Below are positions 11,053-19,166 of a DNA stretch of 64,000 bases, in pieces; position 1 is the first letter of the stretch; every line of letters starts with the position of its first letter. Below the pieces are notes generated by a model. The model made no database searches. It had not been told where the DNA came from and saw only the letters and a list, made by a program, of their open reading frames with translations. Origin of the DNA: Psychroflexus tropicus DSM 15496 (GTDB taxonomy: Bacteria; Bacteroidota; Bacteroidia; Flavobacteriales; Flavobacteriaceae); contig NZ_KB905344.1 in the NCBI RefSeq assembly GCF_000378765.1, positions 202,332-266,331 of the forward strand, written 5' to 3'. The position numbers and the translations under genes were made by a program.

Positions 11053-12012
11053 TTAAGCATTAATGTCTTCCATAATCATTTTAGCGTGAATTCTTGAATT
11101 TTCAATAAACCATTTATGAGTTTCCATTCCACCACAAATCACCCCAGCAAGATAAATACCGTCTACATTGGTTTTCATGGTTTGTTGATTGTATTCTGGA
11201 ATTGATAATTGATCTTCGCTGAGTTTAATACCAAGGCTTTCAAGAAACTCAAAATTCGGACGATAACCTGTGAGCGCTAACACAAAATCATTATCTAAAG
11301 ATTGTATATTCCCTTCTTCGTCTTTAAATTTAATCTGATCTTTTTCAACTTCTGTTAACTCAGCATTGAAATAAGCTTTTATGCTTCCTTCTTTTATTCT
11401 GTTGATGATATCTGGTCTAACCCAATATTTAACGCGTTCGCCTATTTGTTCTCCTCTTACAATCATGGTTACATCGGCTCCCTTTCGATAGGTTTCCAAA
11501 GCTGCATCTACAGACGAATTGCTAGCACCTACTACCACGACTTTTTGGGTGGCATAGTAATGAGGGTCATCATAATAATGAGTTACCTTGTCCATCTCTT
11601 CGCCAGGAATATTCAGATAATTAGGAATATCATAAAATCCAGTAGCAATGACTATATTTTTGGTTTGATAGGTAGTTTTAGAGGAAACCACTTCAAAAAG
11701 TTTATCGTTTTTTTCTACCCGTTCTACTTTTTCAAATAAATTGATGTGAATTTGTTTCGACTCTACAATCCTTCTGTAGTATTCTAGAGCTTCCTGTTTG
11801 GTCGGTTTAGGATTATTGCTTACAAAAGGAATATCATCTAATTCCAGCTTTTCTGACGTTGAAAAGAACGTCATTTTGTTAGGGTAATTATATAAAGAGT
11901 TAACAAGAGCCCCCTTTTCTACAATGATGTAAGATAGATTTTTCTTCTTTGCCTCAAGCGCACATGCAATCCCTATAGGACCTCCTCCAACTATTAATAC
12001 ATCATAGATCAT
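11053..12012 (-). CDS. ypdA: YpdA-type flavoprotein (putative bacillithiol disulfide reductase)
   Basis: 319 aa FAD/NAD(P)H oxidoreductase of the thioredoxin-reductase fold. The N-terminal FAD motif is DVLIVGGGPIGIACALEAKK, the second dinucleotide site is VVVGASNSSVDAALETYRKG, and FVLALTGYRPNFEFL is the ATG motif. There is no redox-active CxxC, as expected for YpdA rather than TrxB. In Firmicutes YpdA reduces oxidised bacillithiol, a low-molecular-weight thiol also made by some Bacteroidetes; the same role here is inference. The start follows the rpe stop by 2 bases, so both are on one transcript. Confidence 0.85.
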   Translation of the reverse strand: MIYDVLIVGGGPIGIACALEAKKKNLSYIIVEKGALVNSLYNYPNKMTFFSTSEKLELDDIPFVSNNPKPTKQEALEYYRRIVESKQIHINLFEKVERVEKNDKLFEVVSSKTTYQTKNIVIATGFYDIPNYLNIPGEEMDKVTHYYDDPHYYATQKVVVVGASNSSVDAALETYRKGADVTMIVRGEQIGERVKYWVRPDIINRIKEGSIKAYFNAELTEVEKDQIKFKDEEGNIQSLDNDFVLALTGYRPNFEFLESLGIKLSEDQLSIPEYNQQTMKTNVDGIYLAGVICGGMETHKWFIENSRIHAKMIMEDINA

Positions 12013-12014
12013 AA

Positions 12015-12677
12015 TTACTTATTTATCATTTTTTTTAATTCGGTGATAGTTTGTTTAGGATTTTCAGCTTTAAAAACATAACTCCCAGCCACTAGAACAT
12101 CAGCACCAATCTCTACAAGTTTCTCTGCATTCTTATCAGTAACTCCACCATCGATCTCAATTTTAGTGGTGGCATTTTCTTCTTCGATCATCCTTCTTAA
12201 TTGCTTAACTTTCTCGAAAGTCCTTTCGATGAAATGCTGACCACCGAACCCTGGATTCACACTCATTAAACACACCATATCAATATCTTGGATACAATCT
12301 CTCAACAATTCTACATTAGTATGAGGATTCAAAGCAACTCCAGCCTGCATTTTGTGCTGTTTAATCGACTGCAAACTTCTGTGTAAATGATTGCAGGCTT
12401 CATAGTGCACTGTAAGCATGTTGGCGCCAAGGTCTGCAAAGTCTTTGATGTAACGGTCAGGATCAACGATCATAAGATGAACATCGATAAACTTCTTAGC
12501 ATGCTTGGTAATCGCTTTTAAAACAGGCATTCCAAAAGAAATATTAGGTACGAAAACGCCATCCATGATGTCAATATGAAACCAGTCGGCGTCACTTTGA
12601 TTGATGAGTTCGATGTCGCGTTGTAAATTTGCAAAGTCTGCAGCTAGCAAGGATGGAGCAATAAGTTTAGAGTTCAT
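12015..12677 (-). CDS. rpe: Ribulose-phosphate 3-epimerase
   Basis: TIM-barrel metalloenzyme of the pentose phosphate pathway that interconverts ribulose 5-phosphate and xylulose 5-phosphate. It shows the family motifs IAPSLLAADFANL, HIDIMDGVFVPNISFG, VHLMIVDPDRYI and MSVNPGFGGQHFIE, with the catalytic aspartate in KIEIDGGVTD. At 220 aa it is full length. The ATG at 12677 follows a TATTTTTG -7 element on the minus strand. It is the first gene of a run with the YpdA-like gene. Confidence 0.96.
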   Translation of the reverse strand: MNSKLIAPSLLAADFANLQRDIELINQSDADWFHIDIMDGVFVPNISFGMPVLKAITKHAKKFIDVHLMIVDPDRYIKDFADLGANMLTVHYEACNHLHRSLQSIKQHKMQAGVALNPHTNVELLRDCIQDIDMVCLMSVNPGFGGQHFIERTFEKVKQLRRMIEEENATTKIEIDGGVTDKNAEKLVEIGADVLVAGSYVFKAENPKQTITELKKMINK

Positions 12678-12695
12678 TAATTTTTTAATTTTTTA

Positions 12696-12703
12696 CAAAA
12701 ATA
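12696..12703 (-). promoter_or_regulatory. Candidate -7 element of the rpe promoter
   Basis: Minus-strand TATTTTTG fits TAnnTTTG and lies 18 bases upstream of the rpe ATG. Confidence 0.45.
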
Positions 12704-12783
12704 AAGCTTTAAGCCTTTAAAAAGCCTAATTATTTTTAAAAACGGCTAGTGTTTAAGACCGGTTTAACTCTATTTGTATCTTT

Positions 12784-13107
12784 ATGTGGCAAGCTTTTTT
12801 TCATTATAGCAATCACTTCGTTGTGATATTTATAATCGCCTGGTTTTATAGTCCCAGGGATGTATGGAAGGCTTACCTGATTTTGCTGAGTACTATGCTA
12901 GTGGATGTCGATCATTTATGGGCTAGCCCAATTTTTGACCCCAATCGGTGTAGTGTAGGCTTTCATACTTTCCATTCTGAAATAGCGATAGTATTCTATA
13001 TTTTGGGCATGTTCTTGATAAAACACAAGTGGATAAAGCTTGTATGTATTGGTCTTGTGTTTCATATGATTACCGATGGTATGGATTGTGTGTGGTCTTC
13101 TATTTGA
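12784..13107 (+). CDS. Small membrane protein, DUF6122-like
   Basis: 107 aa protein with about four hydrophobic segments. It carries a conserved acidic/histidine stretch DVDHLWASPIFDPNRCSVGF followed by HTFHSEIA and a late HMITDGMDCVW. This pattern of Asp and His at the membrane face resembles DUF6122 proteins and, more distantly, YdjM-type membrane-bound metal-dependent hydrolases; no activity can be assigned. The ATG at 12784 is the only sensible start. It is divergent from rpe and followed by an exported protein gene 42 bases downstream. Confidence 0.7.
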   Translation: MWQAFFHYSNHFVVIFIIAWFYSPRDVWKAYLILLSTMLVDVDHLWASPIFDPNRCSVGFHTFHSEIAIVFYILGMFLIKHKWIKLVCIGLVFHMITDGMDCVWSSI

Positions 13108-13149
13108 AGTGCTGGCTTTATTTGGTATATTTCAGACTTATAATCACAT

Positions 13150-13938
13150 ATGAAAACAGGTCTATTTCTTTTAGTTCTGAATTTACTTACGTTAGCAAGT
13201 TTTGCCCAGTCTTCTAGCTTAAAGATGGTTAACCGTCAGCCTATGGAAGCCGATCATTTCTGGGGAGTAGATCCCTACGATCAATTTTATTTTTCTAAGA
13301 ATAATGTCTTTTATAAAACTGAAAACGGAAAAAAATTTCAATTTCAGGACTTACAACTCGGGGCTCTGGAAAAGGTAGACCTTTTAAATCCTTTAAGGTT
13401 ATTATTGTTCTATAAGGAAGCCAATACCATTGTACTTCTGGATAATCGTCTTAATGAAATAGATCGAGTCAATTTCAACTTTATAGCTGATGTGAAAACA
13501 GTCGATTTTGCGGGCATTTCTAAAGACAATTTACTTTGGATTTTTAATGCAGATTTGCAACAATTAGAGCTTTTTAATTATCAACTTTTAAGAACCAATA
13601 ACTCATCTTTGCCATTCAGTAAAGAAATAATCAATTTTAAAAGCAATTATAATTTTGCATGGCTTCAACATGCTGATGGACTTTTAAAGTACAATATCAA
13701 TGGCAGCCTGGTAGATACTATTCTCCTTGATAATATATTTTCTTTTACAGTTTTCAAAAATCAGATCATCATTCAAACTGATGATTATTTAGAGTTTTTT
13801 GAAGAATCAACCACTAAAACCATTCGATTTAAAAAACCTGAAATTAGCTTCGATCAATTTTATTTCAATGGTGAAAACCTCTATATTTACAGCGGTAAAG
13901 TACTTTATACCTACAAAATAAACACCGCAAATAACTGA
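13150..13938 (+). CDS. Secreted or periplasmic protein of unknown function, beta-rich
   Basis: 262 aa with a clear signal peptide (MKTGLFLLVLNLLTLASFAQ). The rest is rich in alternating hydrophobic and aromatic residues with repeated short strand-like units (FYFSKNNVFYKTENGK, LRLLLFYKEANTIVLLDN, LEFFEESTTKTIRF), as in a beta-propeller-like fold. I recognise no family name. It ends 4 bases before the deoxynucleoside kinase start, so the two are almost certainly translated from one message. Confidence 0.75.
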   Translation: MKTGLFLLVLNLLTLASFAQSSSLKMVNRQPMEADHFWGVDPYDQFYFSKNNVFYKTENGKKFQFQDLQLGALEKVDLLNPLRLLLFYKEANTIVLLDNRLNEIDRVNFNFIADVKTVDFAGISKDNLLWIFNADLQQLELFNYQLLRTNNSSLPFSKEIINFKSNYNFAWLQHADGLLKYNINGSLVDTILLDNIFSFTVFKNQIIIQTDDYLEFFEESTTKTIRFKKPEISFDQFYFNGENLYIYSGKVLYTYKINTANN

Positions 13939-13942
13939 TTTT

Positions 13943-14557
13943 ATGCACGTTGCAATCGCTGGAAACATCGGAGCTGGAAAAACTACGCTCACCAAATTAA
14001 TAGCCAAACATTATAATTGGAAAGCAGAATATGAAGATGTGATCGAAAATCCTTTTCTAGAAGACTTTTACGAAGATATGAAGCGGTGGTCTTTCAACTT
14101 GCAGATTTATTTTTTGAACAGCAGATTTAGACAAATACTTCAGATTAGAGAAAGCAATCTTGATATTATCCAAGATAGAACAATATATGAAGACGCCTTT
14201 ATTTTTGCTCCCAACCTGCATGCCATGGGCCTGATGTCTAATCGGGATTACGAAAACTATTCTTCTCTATTTAATTTAATGGAGTCCGTCACAGAATCTC
14301 CAGACTTGTTGATTTATCTCAGAAGTTCAGTTCCTAATCTTGTGAAGCAAATTCAAAAAAGAGGTAGGGAGTATGAAAACTCTATTTCTATCGACTACCT
14401 TAATAAACTCAACGAGCGTTATGAAGCCTGGATCGAAACTTACAACAAAGGGAAACTTCTCATAATAGATGTTGACGAGCTAGATTTTGTAGATCAACCG
14501 GAAGATCTTGGTTATATCCTTAATAAGATCGATGGAGAAATCAATGGATTGTTTTAA
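13943..14557 (+). CDS. Deoxynucleoside kinase (deoxyadenosine/deoxyguanosine kinase family)
   Basis: Phosphorylates deoxyribonucleosides for dNTP salvage. The P-loop GNIGAGKTTLTKLIAKHY is at the N-terminus. The substrate-site glutamate is in EYEDVIENPF, the DRT motif in QDRTIYEDAFIFA (usually DRS in viral and insect enzymes), and the LID arginines in KQIQKRGREYE. 204 aa is the normal length. The next gene downstream, on the opposite strand, is a MazG-like pyrophosphohydrolase that also acts on nucleotides, though co-regulation is not shown. Confidence 0.92.
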   Translation: MHVAIAGNIGAGKTTLTKLIAKHYNWKAEYEDVIENPFLEDFYEDMKRWSFNLQIYFLNSRFRQILQIRESNLDIIQDRTIYEDAFIFAPNLHAMGLMSNRDYENYSSLFNLMESVTESPDLLIYLRSSVPNLVKQIQKRGREYENSISIDYLNKLNERYEAWIETYNKGKLLIIDVDELDFVDQPEDLGYILNKIDGEINGLF

Positions 14558-14627
14558 AATAGCCTCCTAGTTTTTCCTAATGAAGAGGACTTTTTTATAT
14601 CGAACAAAGGAGTAATGTTTTTTAAAT

Positions 14628-14670
14628 ACGACTCACGACTCACGACTCACGACTCACGACTCACGCTCAC
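14628..14670. repeat. Heptanucleotide tandem repeat ACGACTC x5
   Basis: Five perfect copies of ACGACTC occupy 14628-14662, followed by a degenerate ACGCTCAC. The array lies between convergent genes and runs into the coding end of the MazG-like gene, whose last residues SERES are encoded by it. Confidence 0.95.
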
Positions 14671-15058
14671 TGCCATTATCAATAATCCTTTTTAGGTCGG
14701 GCTTAAAATAATCGGGTCCTTTCAACACTTTTCCATCTTCCCGGTAAATAGGTTTTCCGTTTTCACCTAACTTACTCATATTACTTCTGTGGATTTCATC
14801 GAAGACTTCCTCTATTTTATGTTGCATCCCATGAGAGATGATGGTCCCGCATAAAATATAAAGCATATCGCCAAGGGCATCTGCAACTTCGACCATATTT
14901 CCTTGTGTTGCTGCATCCAGATATTCTTCATTCTCTTCCCTCATTAACTTGTAGCGTAAGAGATTTTTTTCAAGGCTCAAGTCGGCGACTTGAGTTTCGG
15001 ACACATCAAGTCCAAAAGCTTTATGAAATTTTTTTACTTGGTCTATGGGTTTTTTCAT
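14654..15058 (-). CDS. MazG-like nucleotide pyrophosphohydrolase family protein
   Basis: 134 aa all-alpha NTP pyrophosphohydrolase-like protein. The metal-binding EEN-EEY pattern appears as MREENEEYLDA, followed by VEVADALGDMLYIL (ExxD), the signature of the MazG/dUTPase-2 superfamily. C-terminal residues IHRSNMSKLGENGKP and YFKPDLKRI are typical of the Bacteroidetes subgroup. The start is set at ATG 15058 (MKKPIDQVKKFHKAF); the 28-codon extension upstream is hydrophobic and overlaps the divergent gene's promoter. The C-terminal end is formed by the ACGACTC repeat. Confidence 0.85.
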   Translation of the reverse strand: MKKPIDQVKKFHKAFGLDVSETQVADLSLEKNLLRYKLMREENEEYLDAATQGNMVEVADALGDMLYILCGTIISHGMQHKIEEVFDEIHRSNMSKLGENGKPIYREDGKVLKGPDYFKPDLKRIIDNGSERES

Positions 15059-15070
15059 CGTTTTTAGAAG

Positions 15071-15078
15071 TATTTTTG
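15071..15078 (+). promoter_or_regulatory. Candidate -7 element for the small membrane protein gene
   Basis: TATTTTTG fits TAnnTTTG, 17 bases upstream of the ATG at 15096. Confidence 0.45.
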
Positions 15079-15095
15079 CGTAAAATAAAACAAAT

Positions 15096-15326
15096 ATGTT
15101 TACCCAAGGTCGCATCGCATTCATCATTTTTTTTGTTGTCACCTTTGTCTCTATATTGATTTATTCTTATGTCAAGGATAAAGGCCTGCATAGTAAATAT
15201 TATAAGGGGACTCTGTTTGTTCTTCTAGGTTTTTTTATTTTTATCATTTCACTGGTGTTTTTAAGATTTTACTGGAGAGACGAGTCTCTACTGAATCTCA
15301 TCAAAAATATGATGGGTAATTCTTAA
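15096..15326 (+). CDS. Small two-helix membrane protein, conserved in flavobacteria
   Basis: 76 aa. Hydrophobic helices are at about residues 7-25 and 39-60, with a basic linker KDKGLHSKYYKG between them and a C-terminal RFYW-R stretch. I recall similar small proteins in other flavobacteria but know no function. It has its own -7 element and precedes the histidine kinase gene by 51 bases, so it may share a transcript with the two-component system. Confidence 0.7.
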   Translation: MFTQGRIAFIIFFVVTFVSILIYSYVKDKGLHSKYYKGTLFVLLGFFIFIISLVFLRFYWRDESLLNLIKNMMGNS

Positions 15327-15377
15327 TGTAAACCGATAATTTGCCTATTTTTATAGTTCAATTTTAGGCTTAGCTAT

Positions 15378-17225
15378 ATGGTTATTGCGAGGATATTCGC
15401 ATTGTTATTTATGTTCATTAGTTTGGGTGCCTTTGCTCAAACCCAAAAAATAGATGAGCTATTTAGATACAGCAAGTTTAAAAAATTGGATACCTTGCTG
15501 TTTCAATCCAAAGCAAATCAGGGGCTTGACGTAAAGTTGGCGAAAGCCAAATACTTCAATAGTTTCAAGCGGCTAAAAGAGTCTTTTGCGCTTTTATTTG
15601 ATATCGATACCACAGCGATGTCTACCAACCAGAAAGCACACTATCATGATAACCTAGCCTCTGCTTACCACCTCAATGGGAATTTTGATAGGGCTGCAGC
15701 ACATTATATCACAGCTCAAAACTATTATAAAGACGCTGGAGATTTATTGAGTTATAATTCATTGAATATGGATTTATACTATATCATGTTCGATCCAGAT
15801 GTGTATAATGGAAATAACAGCTACCTAAAAGCCTATCATGAATTAGCCCTGGAACTCAACGACCCTCTACAATTGGTAGATCTTGAGACAGAGTTGGCCT
15901 ATGTCTGTAAGACCTGTACCGATACTACAGATCATTTTCTTAAGCACATCGATAAGGCTTATGATTACTTAAAACTAGACCCCTCTCCACAGGAACTTTC
16001 CAGCATACATTTTATCAAAGGGATGTATTATACCAACCAGAAATTTTTAAAAGATTCTGCGGAGTATTATTTCAAGAAGTCCTTGCAGATTGACGAAAGT
16101 CTTGGCTTAACGCACAAAGTAGCGATGGTGTATTTCTATATAGGAGATGTGAGCAGAATAGAGGGAAATTACTCAAAAGCCATCTACTGGACCAAGAAAG
16201 CAAATTCGTATCGAAATTTGAATTATGATTATGACTTAACCGCATTCATCAACGAAACCTTAGCAGAAGATTATAAGCAAATCAACCAGTTAGACTCTGC
16301 TTATTTTTACCTTAGTGAGTCGTTACGCTTTAGAGATAGCCTCAATTACCAAAAGCAAAATATAAACCTTACTAGATATGAAGCAGAAAAGAAAGAGCGA
16401 GAAAACCTAAGGCTGGAGCAAGAAAATAAACAAAATCAAACCTACATATTAGGCTCTCTAGGAGCCTTGGGCTTACTTATGATTTTATCGGTTTCGGTCT
16501 ACATCAACTCCAAGCGCAAACGCCTTCTGATTGAAAAGGATAAGGCCTTGCAAATTAAAGGAATTGAAAATGAGCTTAAAAAGCAGCAGTTAAAAGCTTT
16601 GGATGCGCTTGTAATGGGACAAGAAAAGGAACGGATGCGCATCGCCAGTGATCTTCACGACAATATAGGTTCCAACTTTGTGGCGATGACTGCTTATTTT
16701 GAACAACTGAAAAAGGAATTGAAGTCTAAACCTGAATCATCTTCTATATTTAATAGAACTCAGCAACTTCTGGATGACACCTATCAGGATATTCGCTCAA
16801 TCGCTCACTTGAAACATAGTGGACAAATGAAAGACAGGGATTTGATACCCGCTCTGGAAAAGCTAACTAAAAATGTAAGTTCCTTTAGTAAAATTGAAGT
16901 GGAGTTTAATTCTTTTATCGGACATGAACTGGAATTGAATGATCACCTTGAGCTTAATATTTTTAGAATAGTTCAGGAAGCGATGGCTAATATCGTTAAA
17001 CATTCTAAGGCCAAAACAGCAAGTGTTTCTATAACGAATATTGAATCTTCTTTGAATATCATAATTGAAGATGATGGTAAAGGTTTTGATTTACAAAAGG
17101 TCAAAGCAAAAGGCAGCCTTGGCCTTGAAGGAATTCAACAACGGGTAGATCTTTTGAGGGGAGATTTTAAAATTGATACTAAAAAGGGAAGGGGAACGAC
17201 ATTAATTATTGATATACCATTATGA
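15378..17225 (+). CDS. TPR-containing sensor histidine kinase (HisKA_3, NarL-type partner)
   Basis: 615 aa. A signal peptide (MVIARIFALLFMFISLGAFAQ) exports an N-terminal sensor built of tetratricopeptide-like helix pairs (about 40-330). One membrane helix lies at about 354-377, followed by a coiled-coil linker. The HisKA_3 dimerisation domain has the phosphorylation site H427 in EKERMRIASDLHDNIG, and the C-terminal HATPase shows the N box in QEAMANIVKHSKA and G boxes DDGKGFDL and GLEGIQQRV. The TPR-sensor architecture is common in Bacteroidetes. The stop overlaps the response regulator start as ATGA. Confidence 0.93.
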   Translation: MVIARIFALLFMFISLGAFAQTQKIDELFRYSKFKKLDTLLFQSKANQGLDVKLAKAKYFNSFKRLKESFALLFDIDTTAMSTNQKAHYHDNLASAYHLNGNFDRAAAHYITAQNYYKDAGDLLSYNSLNMDLYYIMFDPDVYNGNNSYLKAYHELALELNDPLQLVDLETELAYVCKTCTDTTDHFLKHIDKAYDYLKLDPSPQELSSIHFIKGMYYTNQKFLKDSAEYYFKKSLQIDESLGLTHKVAMVYFYIGDVSRIEGNYSKAIYWTKKANSYRNLNYDYDLTAFINETLAEDYKQINQLDSAYFYLSESLRFRDSLNYQKQNINLTRYEAEKKERENLRLEQENKQNQTYILGSLGALGLLMILSVSVYINSKRKRLLIEKDKALQIKGIENELKKQQLKALDALVMGQEKERMRIASDLHDNIGSNFVAMTAYFEQLKKELKSKPESSSIFNRTQQLLDDTYQDIRSIAHLKHSGQMKDRDLIPALEKLTKNVSSFSKIEVEFNSFIGHELELNDHLELNIFRIVQEAMANIVKHSKAKTASVSITNIESSLNIIIEDDGKGFDLQKVKAKGSLGLEGIQQRVDLLRGDFKIDTKKGRGTTLIIDIPL

Positions 17226-17851
17226 TAAACGTAGCATTAGTTGACGATCACCAGGCTTTAATTGATGGGGTTAAGTTGAGACTCGAGGATGAGGATCAGA
17301 TAAAACTTCAGTTTTATGCCAATGATGGCAAAGAATTTCTAAAGAAATTAAAAAAAACTAGTGTAGATGTAGCTGTAATCGATATCAAAATGCCAAAAAT
17401 GGATGGGGTTTCTTTAACCCGGAAGATAAGGTCTGACTTCAAAGATGTTAAAATTATAGTACTGTCCATGTTTGATCAGATTGATGCGGTCAAAAAGATG
17501 ATGAACGCAGAGGTAAACGGGTATATTTTAAAAACTTCACCTTTGGATGAATTGATAGGTGCCATTAAACAAGTGCATAACGGTAAAAATTATTTTGATG
17601 AACATTTGGAAGGTGTTTCAGAAGTACTCGGTGAGACATCAACTACTAAAAATGGCAAATTGTCTAAAACTGAGAAAGAAATTTTAGATCTTATAGCAGA
17701 AGGTAAAACTTCACAGGAAATAGCATCTTTAAGAGAGTCAGCTGTATCTACAGTAGATACCCATAGACGAAACATGTCGCATAAACTTGGTCTCTACGGT
17801 AAAGGAGAACTTCTCCGTTATGCGATGGATAAGAAATATAAATTTGAATAA
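17222..17851 (+). CDS. Response regulator, NarL/FixJ (LuxR-type) family
   Basis: 209 aa. The receiver domain has the acidic pair D8-D9, phospho-acceptor D54 in VAVIDIKMPKMDG, the conserved Ser in LSMF and Lys in YILKTS. The C-terminal LuxR-type helix-turn-helix (about 145-205) reads LSKTEKEILDLIAEGKTSQE and then STVDTHRRNMSHKLG. It is translationally coupled to the kinase gene by a 4-base ATGA overlap, so the two form one signalling pair. Targets are unknown; the hydroxyacid dehydrogenase gene starts 11 bases downstream and may be in the same operon. Confidence 0.95.
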   Translation: MINVALVDDHQALIDGVKLRLEDEDQIKLQFYANDGKEFLKKLKKTSVDVAVIDIKMPKMDGVSLTRKIRSDFKDVKIIVLSMFDQIDAVKKMMNAEVNGYILKTSPLDELIGAIKQVHNGKNYFDEHLEGVSEVLGETSTTKNGKLSKTEKEILDLIAEGKTSQEIASLRESAVSTVDTHRRNMSHKLGLYGKGELLRYAMDKKYKFE

Positions 17852-17862
17852 TTTTTTTAGAT

Positions 17863-18789
17863 ATGTCAATTGTACTAGTTAGCACTTCCAGAGATCCAAA
17901 GAAATGGTATAAAGCTCTTAAAGAAAAAAATGAAGATTTGGATATACAAATCTATCCAGATATTGAAAGGCCTGAGGATATTGAATTTGCTATTTCCTGG
18001 AAACACCCTGATGGACTCTATAAAAATTACCCAAACCTTGAAGTAGTTGCTTCTATGGGTGCCGGAGTTAATCATATCCTGAAAGACGAGGACCTGCCAC
18101 CTAAGGTGAGGGTAACTAGAATCGTAGATGATCAATTAACCAAGGATATGAGTCAGTTTGTTCTCCTTCAATGTCTGGCGGTTTCTAGAAACCTGTTTAC
18201 CCACCTCAAAGACCAGTCTTCAAAATCTTGGAGTCCTAGAGCTTACCAGACTCCACCAAAGACCAATATTGGAATTATGGGTTACGGTGTTTTAGGAAAA
18301 GAAGCGGGTAAAGTGTTGAAGGCTAATGGATTTAACGTTATAGGTTATGCAAATACTTCAAAAATTGTAGATGGTATTAAGGTATATGGGGCAGATCAGC
18401 AAGACGAGTTTTTAGATCAAACACAAATTTTAGTGTGCTTACTTCCTGTCACATCTTCGACTAAGGGTGTTTTGAATTTTGAGCTTTTTCAAAAATTAAA
18501 AGATGAGGCTTACTTGATCAATGTCGCCAGGGGAGAACACCTTCTGGAAGCTGATTTGATCAAAGCTATTGACACAGGTAAATTAAAAGGTGCAAGTCTT
18601 GATGTATTTCAGGAAGAACCTTTGCCAGAGTCTCATCCATTTTGGGAACACGAGAACATCCAAATCACGCCTCATGTAGCTAGTATGACAGACCCTGAAT
18701 CTGTTGCTAATCAGCTGCTAGAAAATTACAGGCGAATGAAAAACGGGGAGGCCCTTTTGAATGTAGTAGATGTACAGAAGGGATATTAA
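17863..18789 (+). CDS. Glyoxylate/hydroxypyruvate reductase A-like 2-hydroxyacid dehydrogenase
   Basis: 308 aa D-2-hydroxyacid dehydrogenase of the GhrA type, reducing glyoxylate or hydroxypyruvate with NAD(P)H. The Rossmann motif is IGIMGYGVLGKEAGKVL (about residues 136-152). The catalytic Arg-Glu-His set is visible as NVARGEHLLE, DVFQEEPLP and ITPHVASMTDPES; the substrate-binding SMGAGVNHI is near 65-73. It follows the response regulator by 11 bases. Its stop interlocks with the stop of the convergent crcB gene in the 4-base sequence TTAA. Confidence 0.9.
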   Translation: MSIVLVSTSRDPKKWYKALKEKNEDLDIQIYPDIERPEDIEFAISWKHPDGLYKNYPNLEVVASMGAGVNHILKDEDLPPKVRVTRIVDDQLTKDMSQFVLLQCLAVSRNLFTHLKDQSSKSWSPRAYQTPPKTNIGIMGYGVLGKEAGKVLKANGFNVIGYANTSKIVDGIKVYGADQQDEFLDQTQILVCLLPVTSSTKGVLNFELFQKLKDEAYLINVARGEHLLEADLIKAIDTGKLKGASLDVFQEEPLPESHPFWEHENIQITPHVASMTDPESVANQLLENYRRMKNGEALLNVVDVQKGY

Positions 18790-19166
18790 ATTAATTTTCT
18801 CATCACCACAAACCCAATATACACCGCATGTATTCCTATAACCAAGCTTCCTAAGGCGTATAATAGAAATTGGAAATACATGCCACTTTTCAGTAAGTTC
18901 AGGTTTTCAAGAGAAAATGCAGAAAATGTGGTAAATCCCCCGCAAAACCCGACTACAAGTAAAAGTTGTAGATTTTGGTTTGAGGTTTCAGATTTGAGCA
19001 ACCAGCCCATTATAAATCCTATGACTAAGCTTCCTAAAATGTTGACGGTTAAAGTTCCAAAAAGATCTAGCTTAAGATTGAGTTGATGCTTAAACAATAG
19101 GGATACTCCATAGCGTAATACGCTTCCTATTCCTCCACCTAAAAAGACAAGTAATGCAGATTTCAT
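18786..19166 (-). CDS. crcB: Fluoride ion channel CrcB/Fluc
   Basis: 126 aa four-helix membrane protein that forms a dual-topology dimeric fluoride channel. Conserved elements are GGGIGSVLRYGVS in helix 1, the TVNILGSLVIGF segment whose asparagine lines the pore, the central GFCGGFTTFSAFS with the pore phenylalanines and sodium site, and a C-terminal G-rich helix. It overlaps the upstream gene's stop by one base (TGATG), so translation is probably coupled. I looked for a fluoride riboswitch upstream and saw none; the upstream sequence is coding. Confidence 0.93.
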   Translation of the reverse strand: MKSALLVFLGGGIGSVLRYGVSLLFKHQLNLKLDLFGTLTVNILGSLVIGFIMGWLLKSETSNQNLQLLLVVGFCGGFTTFSAFSLENLNLLKSGMYFQFLLYALGSLVIGIHAVYIGFVVMRKLI

